DNA from: Methanocaldococcus sp. FS406-22
Lineage (GTDB): Archaea > AGJL01 > Methanococci > Methanococcales > Methanocaldococcaceae
NCBI RefSeq assembly: GCF_000025525.1
Contig: NC_013887.1
Span: 196,729 to 260,728, forward strand
Direction of reading: 5' to 3'
Length of the DNA stretch: 64,000 bases
Both the position numbers and the translations under genes were made by a program. The notes beneath the pieces are model-generated. The model saw nothing but the letters and a program-made list of their open reading frames with translations. It ran no database searches and was not told the origin of the DNA. Below, in pieces: positions 37,487 through 46,926 of this stretch (the stretch's first letter is position 1; each line of letters begins with the position of its first letter).

Positions 37487-37714
37487 ATGAGCTTGGAGCA
37501 TATATTTTATTGATAGTGGCAATAGTAGGGGGATTTTGTTCTTTAGGCTAACCTACAAAATATTGAGATATTTGGCAGTTAATACAATCGTTGGTTTAAT
37601 TTTGGTAGGGATTTTTAAACCTTCTTGGAGTGGCGCATATTGACTTAAATTTAATAAAGTTGCTAATCATAGCAGTTGGGTATTATTGGAGTTTTTATAT
37701 TGATTTTGCTTTAA
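37487..37714 (+). pseudogene. Decayed BofA-family (pro-sigmaK processing inhibitor-like) small membrane protein
   Basis: The 530-base gap 37356-37885 holds no intact gene, but the remains of one. After GAGGTG and an ATG at 37487, pieces of a BofA-like membrane protein appear in different frames: GAYILLIVAIVGGF, then YLAVNTIVGLILVGIF, LGVAHIDLNLIKLLIIAVG and GIIGVFILILL ending in TAA at 37712-37714. At least three frame changes and a stop separate the pieces. The NTIVGLI signature is typical of this archaeal family of about 80-90 residues. A sequencing error is less likely with so many breaks. Confidence 0.7.
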
Positions 37715-37885
37715 ATCTTGTAAGACTTTTAACTATTTTACAACACATAAATTCAAAAATATAAATTAATTGATTATAGAAAAGTTTTTATAGAACTTCA
37801 TAAACATAAAGAAAGTGAGAACTTTAAGTAATAAAAAATGAATATAAATTAGCAATATTTGAACAAAATGTAGGAGGGGAAATTA

Positions 37886-38317
37886 ATGGACTTTGCCTTA
37901 GTTCTTGGAATTCTTTCGGCAATGGGATTTTTAGTATTTTTAGGGATTGGAGGCCATATCCTTTTAGGGTATGAGATAATAAGAAAGATTAGCAAAGCTT
38001 ATGAAAAAGGGGAAGATGTAAAAGAACTTGAAAGTAAAATAATAAATAAGAGTCACTTAACAAATACATTAGAGAAAATAACAACATTCACACTGACATC
38101 AATATTCCTCTTCGAGATGGAAAAGTACAGATATGTGATTGATGTAGGATACATGGTTTTGTTCCTGGTAACTTTAACATTATACTTAGTACCAAATCTC
38201 AGCCTACTTGTATGGGCTACGTTCTTTGGAGTAACAATTTTTATGATAATGTTGTGGATTTGGAGATTTATGGCTTTGAAAGAATTCAACAAGGCATTTA
38301 TTGAAGAGCTTAAATGA
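37886..38317 (+). CDS. Small multi-pass membrane protein, function unknown
   Basis: The 143 residues have an N-terminal membrane segment (LVLGILSAMGFLVFLGIG), a charged loop (EKGEDVKELESKI) and two or three further hydrophobic segments (YMVLFLVTLTLYLVPNLSLL, WATFFGVTIFMIMLWIW). I recognise no family. The ATG follows AGGAGGGGAAATTA. Downstream is a stem-loop (38341-38377) that may end the transcript. Confidence 0.7.
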   Translation: MDFALVLGILSAMGFLVFLGIGGHILLGYEIIRKISKAYEKGEDVKELESKIINKSHLTNTLEKITTFTLTSIFLFEMEKYRYVIDVGYMVLFLVTLTLYLVPNLSLLVWATFFGVTIFMIMLWIWRFMALKEFNKAFIEELK

Positions 38318-38658
38318 GACTTTGCAGTTATATATTAAATTTGGAACTTTGACGCTAAAAGGCGTTATTGTGTCCAATAAAAATTTATTCCCACGAAAGT
38401 CCTATTAAATAGAAGAACTTTCACAGACAAAAATCTTAAAGGAATAGCAGATTGAATGCACTTATAACTCTAAATAAAGAATCTTTGAAGCTAAAAGCTT
38501 CAATTATTTAATAAAATGTTACTTCTGTATTTTCTGTATTCGACCTGTTAATTGATGCCTAAGGGCATATCTAAGTCATAAAGTAAATATATAAACTGAG
38601 AAAATCCAAATAATAAAACAATAAAATATCCAATATAAAATTGAAATGAGGTGATATA
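38318..38658. other. 341-base intergenic region with three hairpins
   Basis: No coding frame is evident. Three stem-loops with A-rich loops stand out. At 38341-38377, outer TTGGA/TCCAA encloses ACGC-TAAAAG-GCGT. At 38485-38503, TTGAAGC-TAAAA-GCTTCAA has a perfect 7-bp stem. At 38555-38568, ATGCC-TAAG-GGCAT. The first lies 24 bases after the membrane protein stop and may be a terminator or processing signal. The TTG-started DUF505 gene follows AGGTGATATA. Confidence 0.5.
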
Positions 38659-40374
38659 TTGTTCTTAAAAAAGAGACATTTAGAAATATTAAAGAAGATG
38701 AAAGAGACAGAGATGCAGAATGAGATAGAGAAAGCACTACCAGAAGAGTTTAAAACAAGAGCTTTAGAGCTGTTTATCTTAGGATTTGCTGAATTAAAAG
38801 AGAATAAGATAATATTCACTGAAGCTGGTAAAAGATTGATGGAGATTGTTGATAAAATTGATTTAGAGAAAATCCCAGATGTGTTTGTTGATTCTGAGAT
38901 TATAAAAATTATGGAGTTGTTGGAGGAAACTGGAAATGTTCCAGAAGAATGGATGACAATATTAAAAGAGAGATTCTTAGCAGATGAAAATGGATTAACA
39001 GATATTGGAAAAGAGATTTTAAAGATATACAGAGAGACACATCCAGTAGTTTATCTAACTCCAGAGATATTGGCATTTATAAAGGACATGCCAAAGATTG
39101 GAGTCTATGATGAGCTAATAACCTACAAAAACACCAAAAAATATGGAGACAATATAATCAACGCACTCCAAGCTATGAGATTGCTTTTAATTTCACCAAA
39201 AACAGAAAGTGGAAAGGCATTTGCTACAACAAAAGCGTTAAACTATGTTTTAAAAGTAGCTTCATTAGTTCCAAACTTGAGTAGGGCATTGATATTAAGA
39301 AAGGAGGACTTTGAGATTTTAGAGAAAGGAGAAACTACTGAAGAGATGACAGAAAGCGGTTTCTATGCTGAAGGAAAAGTTACTGAATTAGGGCAAGCAA
39401 TGATGGACACATACAAAGAGATGGGTAAAGTTGAGGAAAAAACCCTCCCTATCTACATATTAGATGATGAAATTAAGGTTTTAAAAGCTATTGAAGAAAT
39501 AAAAGAAAAGTATGAAACAAACCCAGAGATTCTGCCAACCTATGATGAAATTAAAAAGAGAACTAATATTGATGATTTAGGAGCTGTATTACACACACTT
39601 GAATCAAAAGAGTTGATAAAGAGGGAGGTTGTTAAAAATAAAGATACATACTGGATGACAGAGTTTGGAGAAAAGGTTAAAGAGTTTGGAGAAGTATCAA
39701 CGGATGGAATGAAGGCTATAACTTATCCAGAAAGTGGAGACGTTCCAATAGCTGAATGGGTAGTTAAGGGTAAAGAGGAGGGAACTGTAAAGAGAGGAAT
39801 GACAGAGAAAGGTAAATACCTCATAAAGTTATCAAAAACAATTAAAAGAAAGCCATACTTAACAAAATATGATATTTCCACATTAATTAAAACTCCAAGA
39901 AAGAAATACATCCACAGAGATGAGTTAGTTAAGTTAATCCAAAGTCATGTTGGTGGAGATGAGAAAGAAATTATTAAAGCTTTAGGTGAGGCAGAATCAA
40001 AAGGATTCATTAAAGAGTTGCAGAACAAGATGATTAAATTAACAGATTTGGGGGAGGATGTTAAAACAGCTATAGAGATGGCAAAGATTCAAGAGCTATT
40101 AGCAACAAAGTTTGCTGTAACCCCAACAACATTCAACATATTAAAAACAATCTACGACCATAAAGAAGAGTTTGATAAAGTCTGGAAAGAGAAAAGTGAG
40201 GGTAAAGAACATAAAGAAAACGAAATTGTATTGTTGGCTAAATATCTATCCTTAACTCCAGAAGAAATTAAAAAGAACTTGGTTATATTAAAGAATGTTG
40301 GATTTATAGGGAAGAAAGGATTAACAGACGCTGGAGTTAAGTTGGTAGAAGCGTATATAACCTTTTATAAATAA
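38659..40374 (+). CDS. DUF505 family protein with repeated winged-helix-like units
   Basis: The 571-residue protein matches what I recall of DUF505, a family largely confined to methanococcal archaea. The sequence repeats a helical unit ending in phrases such as LTDIGKEILKIYRETH, VTELGQAMMDTYKEMGK, MTEKGKYLIKLSKTIKR and LTDLGEDVKTAIEMAK. These look like the wing and last helix of winged-helix domains, so it may bind nucleic acid. It has no membrane segment. The start is TTG at 38659 behind AGGTGATATA. The K+ channel gene lies close by as in related genomes. Confidence 0.75.
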   Translation: MFLKKRHLEILKKMKETEMQNEIEKALPEEFKTRALELFILGFAELKENKIIFTEAGKRLMEIVDKIDLEKIPDVFVDSEIIKIMELLEETGNVPEEWMTILKERFLADENGLTDIGKEILKIYRETHPVVYLTPEILAFIKDMPKIGVYDELITYKNTKKYGDNIINALQAMRLLLISPKTESGKAFATTKALNYVLKVASLVPNLSRALILRKEDFEILEKGETTEEMTESGFYAEGKVTELGQAMMDTYKEMGKVEEKTLPIYILDDEIKVLKAIEEIKEKYETNPEILPTYDEIKKRTNIDDLGAVLHTLESKELIKREVVKNKDTYWMTEFGEKVKEFGEVSTDGMKAITYPESGDVPIAEWVVKGKEEGTVKRGMTEKGKYLIKLSKTIKRKPYLTKYDISTLIKTPRKKYIHRDELVKLIQSHVGGDEKEIIKALGEAESKGFIKELQNKMIKLTDLGEDVKTAIEMAKIQELLATKFAVTPTTFNILKTIYDHKEEFDKVWKEKSEGKEHKENEIVLLAKYLSLTPEEIKKNLVILKNVGFIGKKGLTDAGVKLVEAYITFYK

Positions 40375-40524
40375 TAAAATAACTAAAATAACAAGGTATT
40401 TATACCACCTCTAAATCACTATATTATTTAGAGTAATTAGATAGTTTTTAGGATATTAGGATATATCGTTTTTTATCATTCTTTTATTTTTATTTTTTAT
40501 ATTATTTTATTGGGGGTGGGAAGG

Positions 40525-41094
40525 ATGAATGTAGGTTTTGATGAAATATATAGTGAAGTTATTGAAAATATGCGCCACTTTGCTTCTGAGGAGAAGGATT
40601 TTTCTAAACTAACGCAATATAAGGATATACTAAGCAAAACTATAGATGATGTTGTTAAGGAAGTGTTCGATGATATCTTCTCATACGAAAAAACAAAAAC
40701 ATTATTTGATGAGAGTAAAAGAAATGAACTTGAAGATGAATTCAAGAAGTGGATAAAAAGTTTCTTTGAAATATCCAACAGTGATGATTTAAACGAGTTT
40801 TATAAAGAAATCGTAAGAAGGGGTATTAAATATGTTGAAAAGGATTTTCTACCAGAATATTTAACAGCAATAATTATTAAAATTGAAGATAGATTGAAAA
40901 ATAAATTAAAGGAAGAACTAAAAGAAGATTCTCAAGAAATTATCGACATTTTGGATGACTTGTTGAAGAGAGTTATACTATTAAATGTTGCTGCATATAT
41001 GAACTTTGAGAGTAAGGTCTTAGACTATATTGGAATTAATCAAAACCTAAAAAAGAACACAGTTAAATTAGGAATAAAAAAGATGGGCTTATAA
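40525..41094 (+). CDS. Helical protein, possibly diverged protoglobin fold
   Basis: The 189 residues from ATG 40525 (MNVGFDEIYSEVIENMRHFA) are almost all helical and acidic. The order of helices, including FYKEIVRRGIKYVEKDFLPE and LLKRVILLNVAAYM near the C-terminus, recalls the globin-sensor/protoglobin domain, but the proximal His is not obvious, so this is tentative. GGTGGGAAGG precedes the start. A hairpin CTCTAAAT/ATTTAGAG (40409-40433) lies in its promoter region. It overlaps the convergent channel gene by 6 bases. Confidence 0.6.
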   Translation: MNVGFDEIYSEVIENMRHFASEEKDFSKLTQYKDILSKTIDDVVKEVFDDIFSYEKTKTLFDESKRNELEDEFKKWIKSFFEISNSDDLNEFYKEIVRRGIKYVEKDFLPEYLTAIIIKIEDRLKNKLKEELKEDSQEIIDILDDLLKRVILLNVAAYMNFESKVLDYIGINQNLKKNTVKLGIKKMGL

Positions 41095-42117
41095 CTTTTT
41101 CTTCTTTTTGATAAGATTTTCTAAGTATTTTAAATTTTCTTCAGTTCCAAATGCATATATTATATCCCCAGCTTTAATGATAAGTTCTGGACTTGGATTT
41201 ATATAAAACTCATTGCCCCTCTTTATCCCCAAGATAGTAGCCCCAGTCCTTCCCCTTATGTTTGCATCTTTTAAACTTTTATACTCAAGCTCAGACCCCT
41301 TTTCAACAACAAATTTTTTTAAATCTACATCCTCCTTATATTCATCCTTTGCTATTTTTATAAAGGTGGTAATAAAATCCAAAATTCCAGGCCTAACGGA
41401 GACCTCAGCCATTCTTAATCCACCAATTAAGTATGGGGAAACAACCCTATCAGCTCCAGCAATTTTTAATTTTTTTATTGCATCTTTTTCATCCGCCTTA
41501 GCGGTAATTAAAATATTTGGATTTAGTTCTCTCGCTGTTAAAGTTAAAAACACATTATCCGCATCAGAAGGAAGCGTAGCAATTAAACCCTTTGCCTTAT
41601 CAATTTTTGCTTTCTTTAATACCTCATCCTTCTTAGCATCCCCTACAATGTATAAAAACTTATCCGGATATTTTTCGTACTCTTCCTTTAGAACTTCTTC
41701 ATTAATATCTATAGCAATAAATGGGATATCTTCCTCAATAAATTTTTCACCTACAACCCTCCCTAATCTTCCATAACCACAAATAATATAATGGTCTTTT
41801 AAGTTTTTAATTTTATTTTTCATCTTTTTCAGCCTCACAAATTCTTCAAACTTCCCTTCAACAATAAACTCCGCTATTAAGCTAAATAGATACATCACTA
41901 TACCAACACCAATACATAGATAAACTACAGTTAATGCCCTCCCCAAAAATGTTTTTGGAGTAAAATCTCCATATCCAGTTGTTGTTATTGTAACAACACT
42001 AAAATATAAGGCGGTGAAATAATCAACTCCCTCAATTATGCTTATCAAATAGGCATAAGTTAAAATTAATGTAATTGAAAGGACTGCAACAATAACCAAC
42101 TTTTTTGATGTTTCCAT
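41089..42117 (-). CDS. Potassium channel with TrkA/RCK domains (MthK-like)
   Basis: This ion channel opens on ligand binding to cytoplasmic RCK domains. The 342 residues have TM1 (about 8-27), a pore loop with the selectivity filter TITTTGYGDFTP (about residues 43-54) and TM2 (about 63-87). An RCK N domain follows (Rossmann start HYIICGYGRLGRVVGEKF near residue 112), then a TrkA-C domain (about 245-335). This is the full architecture of a two-TM K+ channel monomer, which functions as a tetramer. Confidence 0.95.
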   Translation of the reverse strand: METSKKLVIVAVLSITLILTYAYLISIIEGVDYFTALYFSVVTITTTGYGDFTPKTFLGRALTVVYLCIGVGIVMYLFSLIAEFIVEGKFEEFVRLKKMKNKIKNLKDHYIICGYGRLGRVVGEKFIEEDIPFIAIDINEEVLKEEYEKYPDKFLYIVGDAKKDEVLKKAKIDKAKGLIATLPSDADNVFLTLTARELNPNILITAKADEKDAIKKLKIAGADRVVSPYLIGGLRMAEVSVRPGILDFITTFIKIAKDEYKEDVDLKKFVVEKGSELEYKSLKDANIRGRTGATILGIKRGNEFYINPSPELIIKAGDIIYAFGTEENLKYLENLIKKKKKL

Positions 42118-42180
42118 AGTTTCACATAGGGCAGTCAGTATTATTATAAAAATTATATTATAAAATTTTAATTATTCAAC

Positions 42181-44607
42181 CTATTTAGGATTTTCTATTT
42201 TTTCTTTTAATTCTTTAACTTTTTCAGCATACCTCTTATTAAATATCCTTGCTATCCTCTCTATAGCGTCTAAGAGATTCAATAACTGTTCTAAGTAGTA
42301 GTAAATATCCCCAGAGTATGTTTGTATCTTAAACTCCTCATATAAAGTCTTTGATATCTGTCCAGGAGTTTTTCCTGAAATTCTTAGATTAATAATCATC
42401 TCTAAAATTTTCTCCTCAACTTCAACCCCCTCAAATTCCATAATAATTAAAGTCAAATCCTCTTTTAATTTTTTGTCTCTAATTTTTTCCATTCCCTCCT
42501 TAATAACCTCTAAAGCATCAAAGAACCTTGAAGGAACATTTATATTCAAAATTTTTGAAAGCTTTATTTTTAAATTGTTTGAAAGATAGACGTTTTCAAA
42601 AGGCATAATTTCAGTGATTAATTTAATGAGTTCTTTGTTCTCAATAATTCCCTCCTTAATTTTTTCGGCAATCTTTGGATATAAGAATGAGATAGCAACT
42701 GCACTTCCATAATTTGTTAGTTTTATTTCATTCTGGGGTTTTATCATTCCATAATTCTCTAAATTACCTAAAATTTTGTTTAAAGAAAAAGCCCTTCCAA
42801 TATATGGGACTCTATCTATATCCTGCCTTTTATTTATTCCAGCTGAAATTGTGGCTAATATCTGCTCCTCCTCCTCATCTTCACTATACTCAACTCTAAC
42901 ATCTTCAGGAACTGCATTCAATAGTTTAAAGGCAATCTCATCCTCGGTATTTTCCATCTTTGCATGATACTTTTTCCCAATCTCTACTAAAAGATAAACT
43001 TTCCCAATTTCATGCATTCCCTTTCTTCCAGCTCTTCCACACATCTGCTGGAATTCTGCTGGATTTAACCAGTCACCGCCCATAGCTAAGCTCTCTAAGA
43101 TAACTGTTGAAGCAGGAAAATCAACACCAGCAGATAAAGCGGCAGTTGTAACAATACATTGGATTTTTTGATTTGCAAAATCATCCTCAACTTTCCTTCT
43201 TCTTATATACTCCATTCCTCCATGGTAAAACTCTGCTTTAATTCCCTTTGCTTTCAAAGATTTAGCTAAATGCTCAGCTCTCTTTCTTGAATATGTGAAG
43301 ATTAAGCACTGCCCTCTATATCCAAATTTTGAAATGTTCTGCCATTCTCTTTTAACAATTTCTTTAATGATATTTAATTTAGCAAAGTCATTCTTGCAGA
43401 AAATTATATGTCTTTCTAATGGGACAGGTCTTCCATTGTATAAAACTAATTTAGCTCCCAATTGTTTAGCTAATTCCTTTGGATTTCCAATTGTCGCTGA
43501 TAAATATATTTTTTGAGTATCTTTAAATAAAAATCTTAATCTACCAATTAAACCATCCAATCTTGCCCCTCTTTCCTCTAAATTTAAAGAGTGGATTTCA
43601 TCAATAACTACCGTTCCAATATCCTTTAATCTTTTAGTTCTAATTAAATAATCAATTCCCTCGTAAGTTCCAACTATGATATCTGCGTCTAATGATGTTT
43701 CAACATCAACTTTTTTTCCAATCCTCCCTAATCCAACTCTTAGACTAACTTTAAAACCTAATTTTTCATATCTTTCTTTAAATTCTAAGTATTTTTGATT
43801 TGCTAAAGCAACTAAAGGAACTAAAAATAGAAACTTCTTCCCAGTTTCAACTAAATTTTTAATACCTGCTAACTCTCCAATTAACGTCTTTCCAGATGAG
43901 GTTGCTGAAACAATTAGTAAATCCTCTCCTTTTAACAAACCTGCCTTAACTGATAGTGTTTGAACAGGTAAAAGCTCATTAATGCCTCTACTCTTTATTA
44001 TCTCTTTAAGTTCTTTTGGAATATCTAATTCATCTATTTTGTAATTTTCAATCTTATCTTCTTCACTACCTGTTATAATATCATATCTTGTTAATTCCGG
44101 TTTATCTAATGGATTTTTTATTCTTAATAAAGAGAGAACTTTATCAACATCTTTAAATCTTCTCAAAAATTTCTCTATAAATTCTTCACTAATTTTTACT
44201 TCCTCTTTAATTTCATTAACTCCACAACTTATGCAGATTTCCAAATTTCCATACTTACATCTATTATTTCTTGTTAATCTTTTGTAAATGTTTTTTAATA
44301 AGCAAAAGGGACAAAGCTCTATGTATTCAAACTTTAAATTGTATGATTTTAAAATCTCCTCTATATCTCCCTCATTTTCTTTTAATATATATATTTTGTC
44401 AGATTTTAACAACTCCAAAACCTTAGAGGGCTGAATTAACTTATCCCCTACTCTACATCTATATAATTTGTATTTATCTCCAACTTTTTTGTAATTTGCA
44501 AATATCTTTTGGTTATTTTTAATCTCTATTCCATCCTCTATTTTTCCATCTACTTTAACAATTTCAATTTCATCCTTTTTCTTTTTTGGCTTCCTAACTA
44601 TAAGCAT
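42181..44607 (-). CDS. Ski2-like DEAD/DEAH-box helicase with N-terminal zinc-binding region
   Basis: The 808 residues contain the superfamily 2 motifs in order: SATSSGKTLIGELAG (Walker A), VIDEIHSLNLEERG (DEIH box), IYLSATIGNPKELA (motif III), FTYSRKRAEHLA (IV), TAALSAGVDFPA (V) and QMCGRAGRKGMHEIG (VI). Before the helicase core are four Cys (CPFC near residue 99 and CISCG near 131) that probably bind zinc, and a C-terminal helical domain resembles Hel308 relatives. Such enzymes unwind branched DNA or RNA; the precise substrate is unknown. Confidence 0.92.
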   Translation of the reverse strand: MLIVRKPKKKKDEIEIVKVDGKIEDGIEIKNNQKIFANYKKVGDKYKLYRCRVGDKLIQPSKVLELLKSDKIYILKENEGDIEEILKSYNLKFEYIELCPFCLLKNIYKRLTRNNRCKYGNLEICISCGVNEIKEEVKISEEFIEKFLRRFKDVDKVLSLLRIKNPLDKPELTRYDIITGSEEDKIENYKIDELDIPKELKEIIKSRGINELLPVQTLSVKAGLLKGEDLLIVSATSSGKTLIGELAGIKNLVETGKKFLFLVPLVALANQKYLEFKERYEKLGFKVSLRVGLGRIGKKVDVETSLDADIIVGTYEGIDYLIRTKRLKDIGTVVIDEIHSLNLEERGARLDGLIGRLRFLFKDTQKIYLSATIGNPKELAKQLGAKLVLYNGRPVPLERHIIFCKNDFAKLNIIKEIVKREWQNISKFGYRGQCLIFTYSRKRAEHLAKSLKAKGIKAEFYHGGMEYIRRRKVEDDFANQKIQCIVTTAALSAGVDFPASTVILESLAMGGDWLNPAEFQQMCGRAGRKGMHEIGKVYLLVEIGKKYHAKMENTEDEIAFKLLNAVPEDVRVEYSEDEEEEQILATISAGINKRQDIDRVPYIGRAFSLNKILGNLENYGMIKPQNEIKLTNYGSAVAISFLYPKIAEKIKEGIIENKELIKLITEIMPFENVYLSNNLKIKLSKILNINVPSRFFDALEVIKEGMEKIRDKKLKEDLTLIIMEFEGVEVEEKILEMIINLRISGKTPGQISKTLYEEFKIQTYSGDIYYYLEQLLNLLDAIERIARIFNKRYAEKVKELKEKIENPK

Positions 44608-44708
44608 TATAAACCACCATCCAAATTAAGGTTATGAGTAAAAGAAGTTATAAATAATTATGAGTTTATAATAAATATAATAAATTTAGTAAAATCTTTG
44701 GGGATAAA

Positions 44709-44900
44709 ATGATATCTATAAAATCCAATAAAGGGCAGATATCTCTTGAGTTTTCTTTATTGGTCATGGTTGTTGTCTTATCAGCCATAATTGTTTCTTA
44801 TTACTTAATAAAAACAGCTATCGAAACCAGAGATGCAAATATGGAAGTTATAAATGAAAGTTATACTACCGCTAAAAACGCTCTAAGTAATGTAACATAA
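44709..44900 (+). CDS. Class III signal peptide (DUF361) pilin-like protein
   Basis: This 63-residue protein has a short charged leader (MISIKSNKG) followed by QISLEFSLLVMVVVLSAIIV. This fits the QxSxE-type class III signal peptide that methanococcal prepilin peptidase EppA cuts before Gln10. The mature protein would be a small type IV pilin-like subunit with a hydrophobic N-terminal helix and a short outer domain. The ATG follows GGGGATAAA. It sits at the edge of the surface-protein region. Confidence 0.88.
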   Translation: MISIKSNKGQISLEFSLLVMVVVLSAIIVSYYLIKTAIETRDANMEVINESYTTAKNALSNVT

Positions 44901-44939
44901 TATATCTATATAACTTAAAACTTTTTATAAGGGAAAAGT

Positions 44940-45533
44940 ATGTTGCTGATAGGGATTACAGGAATGCCGGGGGCTGGAAAAAGTTCTATTTATGAGGTTG
45001 CTAAAAAATACAATCTGCCAGTAGTTTCCATGGGAGATGTTGTTAGATATGAAACAAAAAAAAGAGGTTTTGAATTAACTCCTGAAAATGTTGGAAATAC
45101 TGCTATAAAGCTGAGGGAGGAATTTGGAAATGAGGCAATTGCAGTTGCATGTCTAAAATATATTGAGGAAAATTTAAAAGATAAAGAAATAGTCATTGTT
45201 GAGGGCATAAGGAGCTTATATGAAGTCAACTATTTTAGAAAACACAAACCATTGGTTTTAATAGCCATCCATTCCTCTCCATTAACAAGATTTGAGAGAT
45301 TGAAAAAAAGAGGAAGAGAGGATGATTCAGCAAGCTGGGAAATATTTGTGGAAAGGGATTTGAGAGAGTTAGGATTTAGTATTGGACATGCTATTGCATT
45401 AGCTGATTTTGTAGTGGTTAATGAAAAAAGCTTTGAAGATTGTTTAAATCAGTTAGATAATATTTTGAAGGAAATTTTAAGTAATTTGGAAAAATATAAA
45501 AAGTATAATTTTATTTATGAAACTTTAAGATAG
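44940..45533 (+). CDS. UPF0200 family nucleoside/nucleotide kinase-like protein
   Basis: The 197 residues start with the Walker A loop [17 protein letters not shown] (residues 5-21), followed by VVSMGDVVR, a Walker B-like [12 protein letters not shown] and the lid region [14 protein letters not shown]. This matches the archaeal UPF0200 group, similar to dephospho-CoA or adenylate kinases. The substrate is unknown. It follows the class III signal peptide gene by 39 bases and overlaps the convergent gene at 45511 by 23 bases. Confidence 0.85.
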   Translation: MLLIGITGMPGAGKSSIYEVAKKYNLPVVSMGDVVRYETKKRGFELTPENVGNTAIKLREEFGNEAIAVACLKYIEENLKDKEIVIVEGIRSLYEVNYFRKHKPLVLIAIHSSPLTRFERLKKRGREDDSASWEIFVERDLRELGFSIGHAIALADFVVVNEKSFEDCLNQLDNILKEILSNLEKYKKYNFIYETLR

Positions 45534-46665
45534 ATTCGTTTATATAATACACTACTCTATTTCCTTCTTCTCTGGCTTTCACAATTCCAAGATTCTCAAG
45601 CTTTTTTAAATTGTATCTTACAGTTTCAACATTTAAATTTAAATCTTTAGCAATCTTTCTTAAGTGTGCTGAATTCTTTGATAAATACTCAAATATGCTT
45701 TTTTGTGTTTCATTTTTTAAATATAACAATGGTAAATCCCTTACATCCATATTCGCAGGATAGTAGATTAATTTATTGCCTAATTTTTTGCTTTTAACTA
45801 AGTTGGCTTTTTCCAAGATTCTTAAATGCCATGTAAGTGTTGATACGGATTTATTTAAGTTTTTAGAGAGCTCTCTTAAATGGCATCCGGGATTATCTAA
45901 GATGTAGTTATAAATCTCCCTCCTTGTATCGTTTAAAAGAACTTTCTCCTCATCAAGAATATTTACACGAGAAAGGATAAATACTTTTACTGATGCTAAC
46001 GCAGATATTAAATCTAAAAACTTCTTTTTTAGAGTTTCTTGGAAAGTTAGCATTAAAGATACAAGAGTTAGGATAACAGTAAAGAGTATGTAGGGTAGAG
46101 GATTTGATGTTCTCTTAACTATATGCACATAAATAAGATTGGCTAAAACTTCTTCATTTGGTTTAAAACCAACATATATCTTATTATTTATCTTTATTGC
46201 TGCTGGTTTTCCGTTTTTGTACCTCGCTATGACTTTTCCCTTTTCTGGCAATGTATATAATGCCTCAACCTCCGACTGCTTTAATTTGAGAGGGTCGTTT
46301 GTCCAGATAACTGTCTCATTGCCATAAATTCTTTTTGAACCGTTTATTGGAGCAAAAATAATTGCCATTTTGTCTGTATTTACATCTTTCTTAGTGATAA
46401 TCAGATTATAGGTTTCATTATCTATTTTAAATCCTAATTTTTTAATTAGAGGAGCTATATCATTATCAACTTTTATATATGGAGGGATAATTACAAACTC
46501 CTTTTTTTCTCCAACATAGAAACAAGGAATGCCATTCTCATAAGAAAGATAAACAGTGTCTGTATAGAGATATTGGCTAATATTTTCTAAGCTGACATTA
46601 ATACCATAAACATGAACAAAATAAAATAAAATTAAAGTTATAAGCAATAAGGTAGCCTTTTTCAT
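45511..46665 (-). CDS. Membrane-anchored protein with tandem winged-helix DNA-binding domains
   Basis: The 384 residues begin with a signal-like segment ([19 protein letters not shown]) and an outer domain to about 185. A membrane helix ([20 protein letters not shown]) follows, then two ArsR-like winged helices: [20 protein letters not shown] with [17 protein letters not shown], and [20 protein letters not shown] with [17 protein letters not shown]. This topology puts a DNA-binding output on the inner face of the membrane, so it can act as a one-component membrane regulator. It lies at the end of the surface-protein gene cluster, 8 bases after the gene at 46673. Confidence 0.85.
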   Translation of the reverse strand: MKKATLLLITLILFYFVHVYGINVSLENISQYLYTDTVYLSYENGIPCFYVGEKKEFVIIPPYIKVDNDIAPLIKKLGFKIDNETYNLIITKKDVNTDKMAIIFAPINGSKRIYGNETVIWTNDPLKLKQSEVEALYTLPEKGKVIARYKNGKPAAIKINNKIYVGFKPNEEVLANLIYVHIVKRTSNPLPYILFTVILTLVSLMLTFQETLKKKFLDLISALASVKVFILSRVNILDEEKVLLNDTRREIYNYILDNPGCHLRELSKNLNKSVSTLTWHLRILEKANLVKSKKLGNKLIYYPANMDVRDLPLLYLKNETQKSIFEYLSKNSAHLRKIAKDLNLNVETVRYNLKKLENLGIVKAREEGNRVVYYINESILKFHK

Positions 46666-46672
46666 AGTTTCA

Positions 46673-46921
46673 CTAATCTATAGCTATAGGTGGAAGATGA
46701 ATAATTAAATAAAGCCCTATGAACAGAAAAATCAGTGAAATGAACAATAATAACAATCCAACACTTATATCTACTTCAAACACTCCAGTAAATACAAACA
46801 CTGAAATTTCAGACATTATTATAGATGTAGATACCAAAAATGAACCAATGAGTATCCTCTTTCTTCGTATTTCTCTAATTTTTTTTAATTTTATTAATAT
46901 TTCTTTATCTTCCTCTACCAT
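46673..46921 (-). CDS. Small two-TM membrane protein
   Basis: The 82 residues from ATG 46921 (MVEEDKEILIKLKKIREI) have a charged N-terminal helix and two hydrophobic segments (ILIGSFLVSTSIIMSEISVF and VGLLLLFISLIFLFIGLYLI). No family is recognised. GAGGTGAAGTAT precedes the start. It lies between the PIN-like surface protein (overlap or close spacing) and the membrane winged-helix gene, so all three are probably cotranscribed. Confidence 0.7.
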   Translation of the reverse strand: MVEEDKEILIKLKKIREIRRKRILIGSFLVSTSIIMSEISVFVFTGVFEVDISVGLLLLFISLIFLFIGLYLIIHLPPIAID

Positions 46922-46926
46922 ATACT

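Noticed and set aside
38341-38377. Second SECIS element
   Set aside because: The hairpin has no GAA/A internal loop or short GC helix, and no selenoprotein gene is adjacent.
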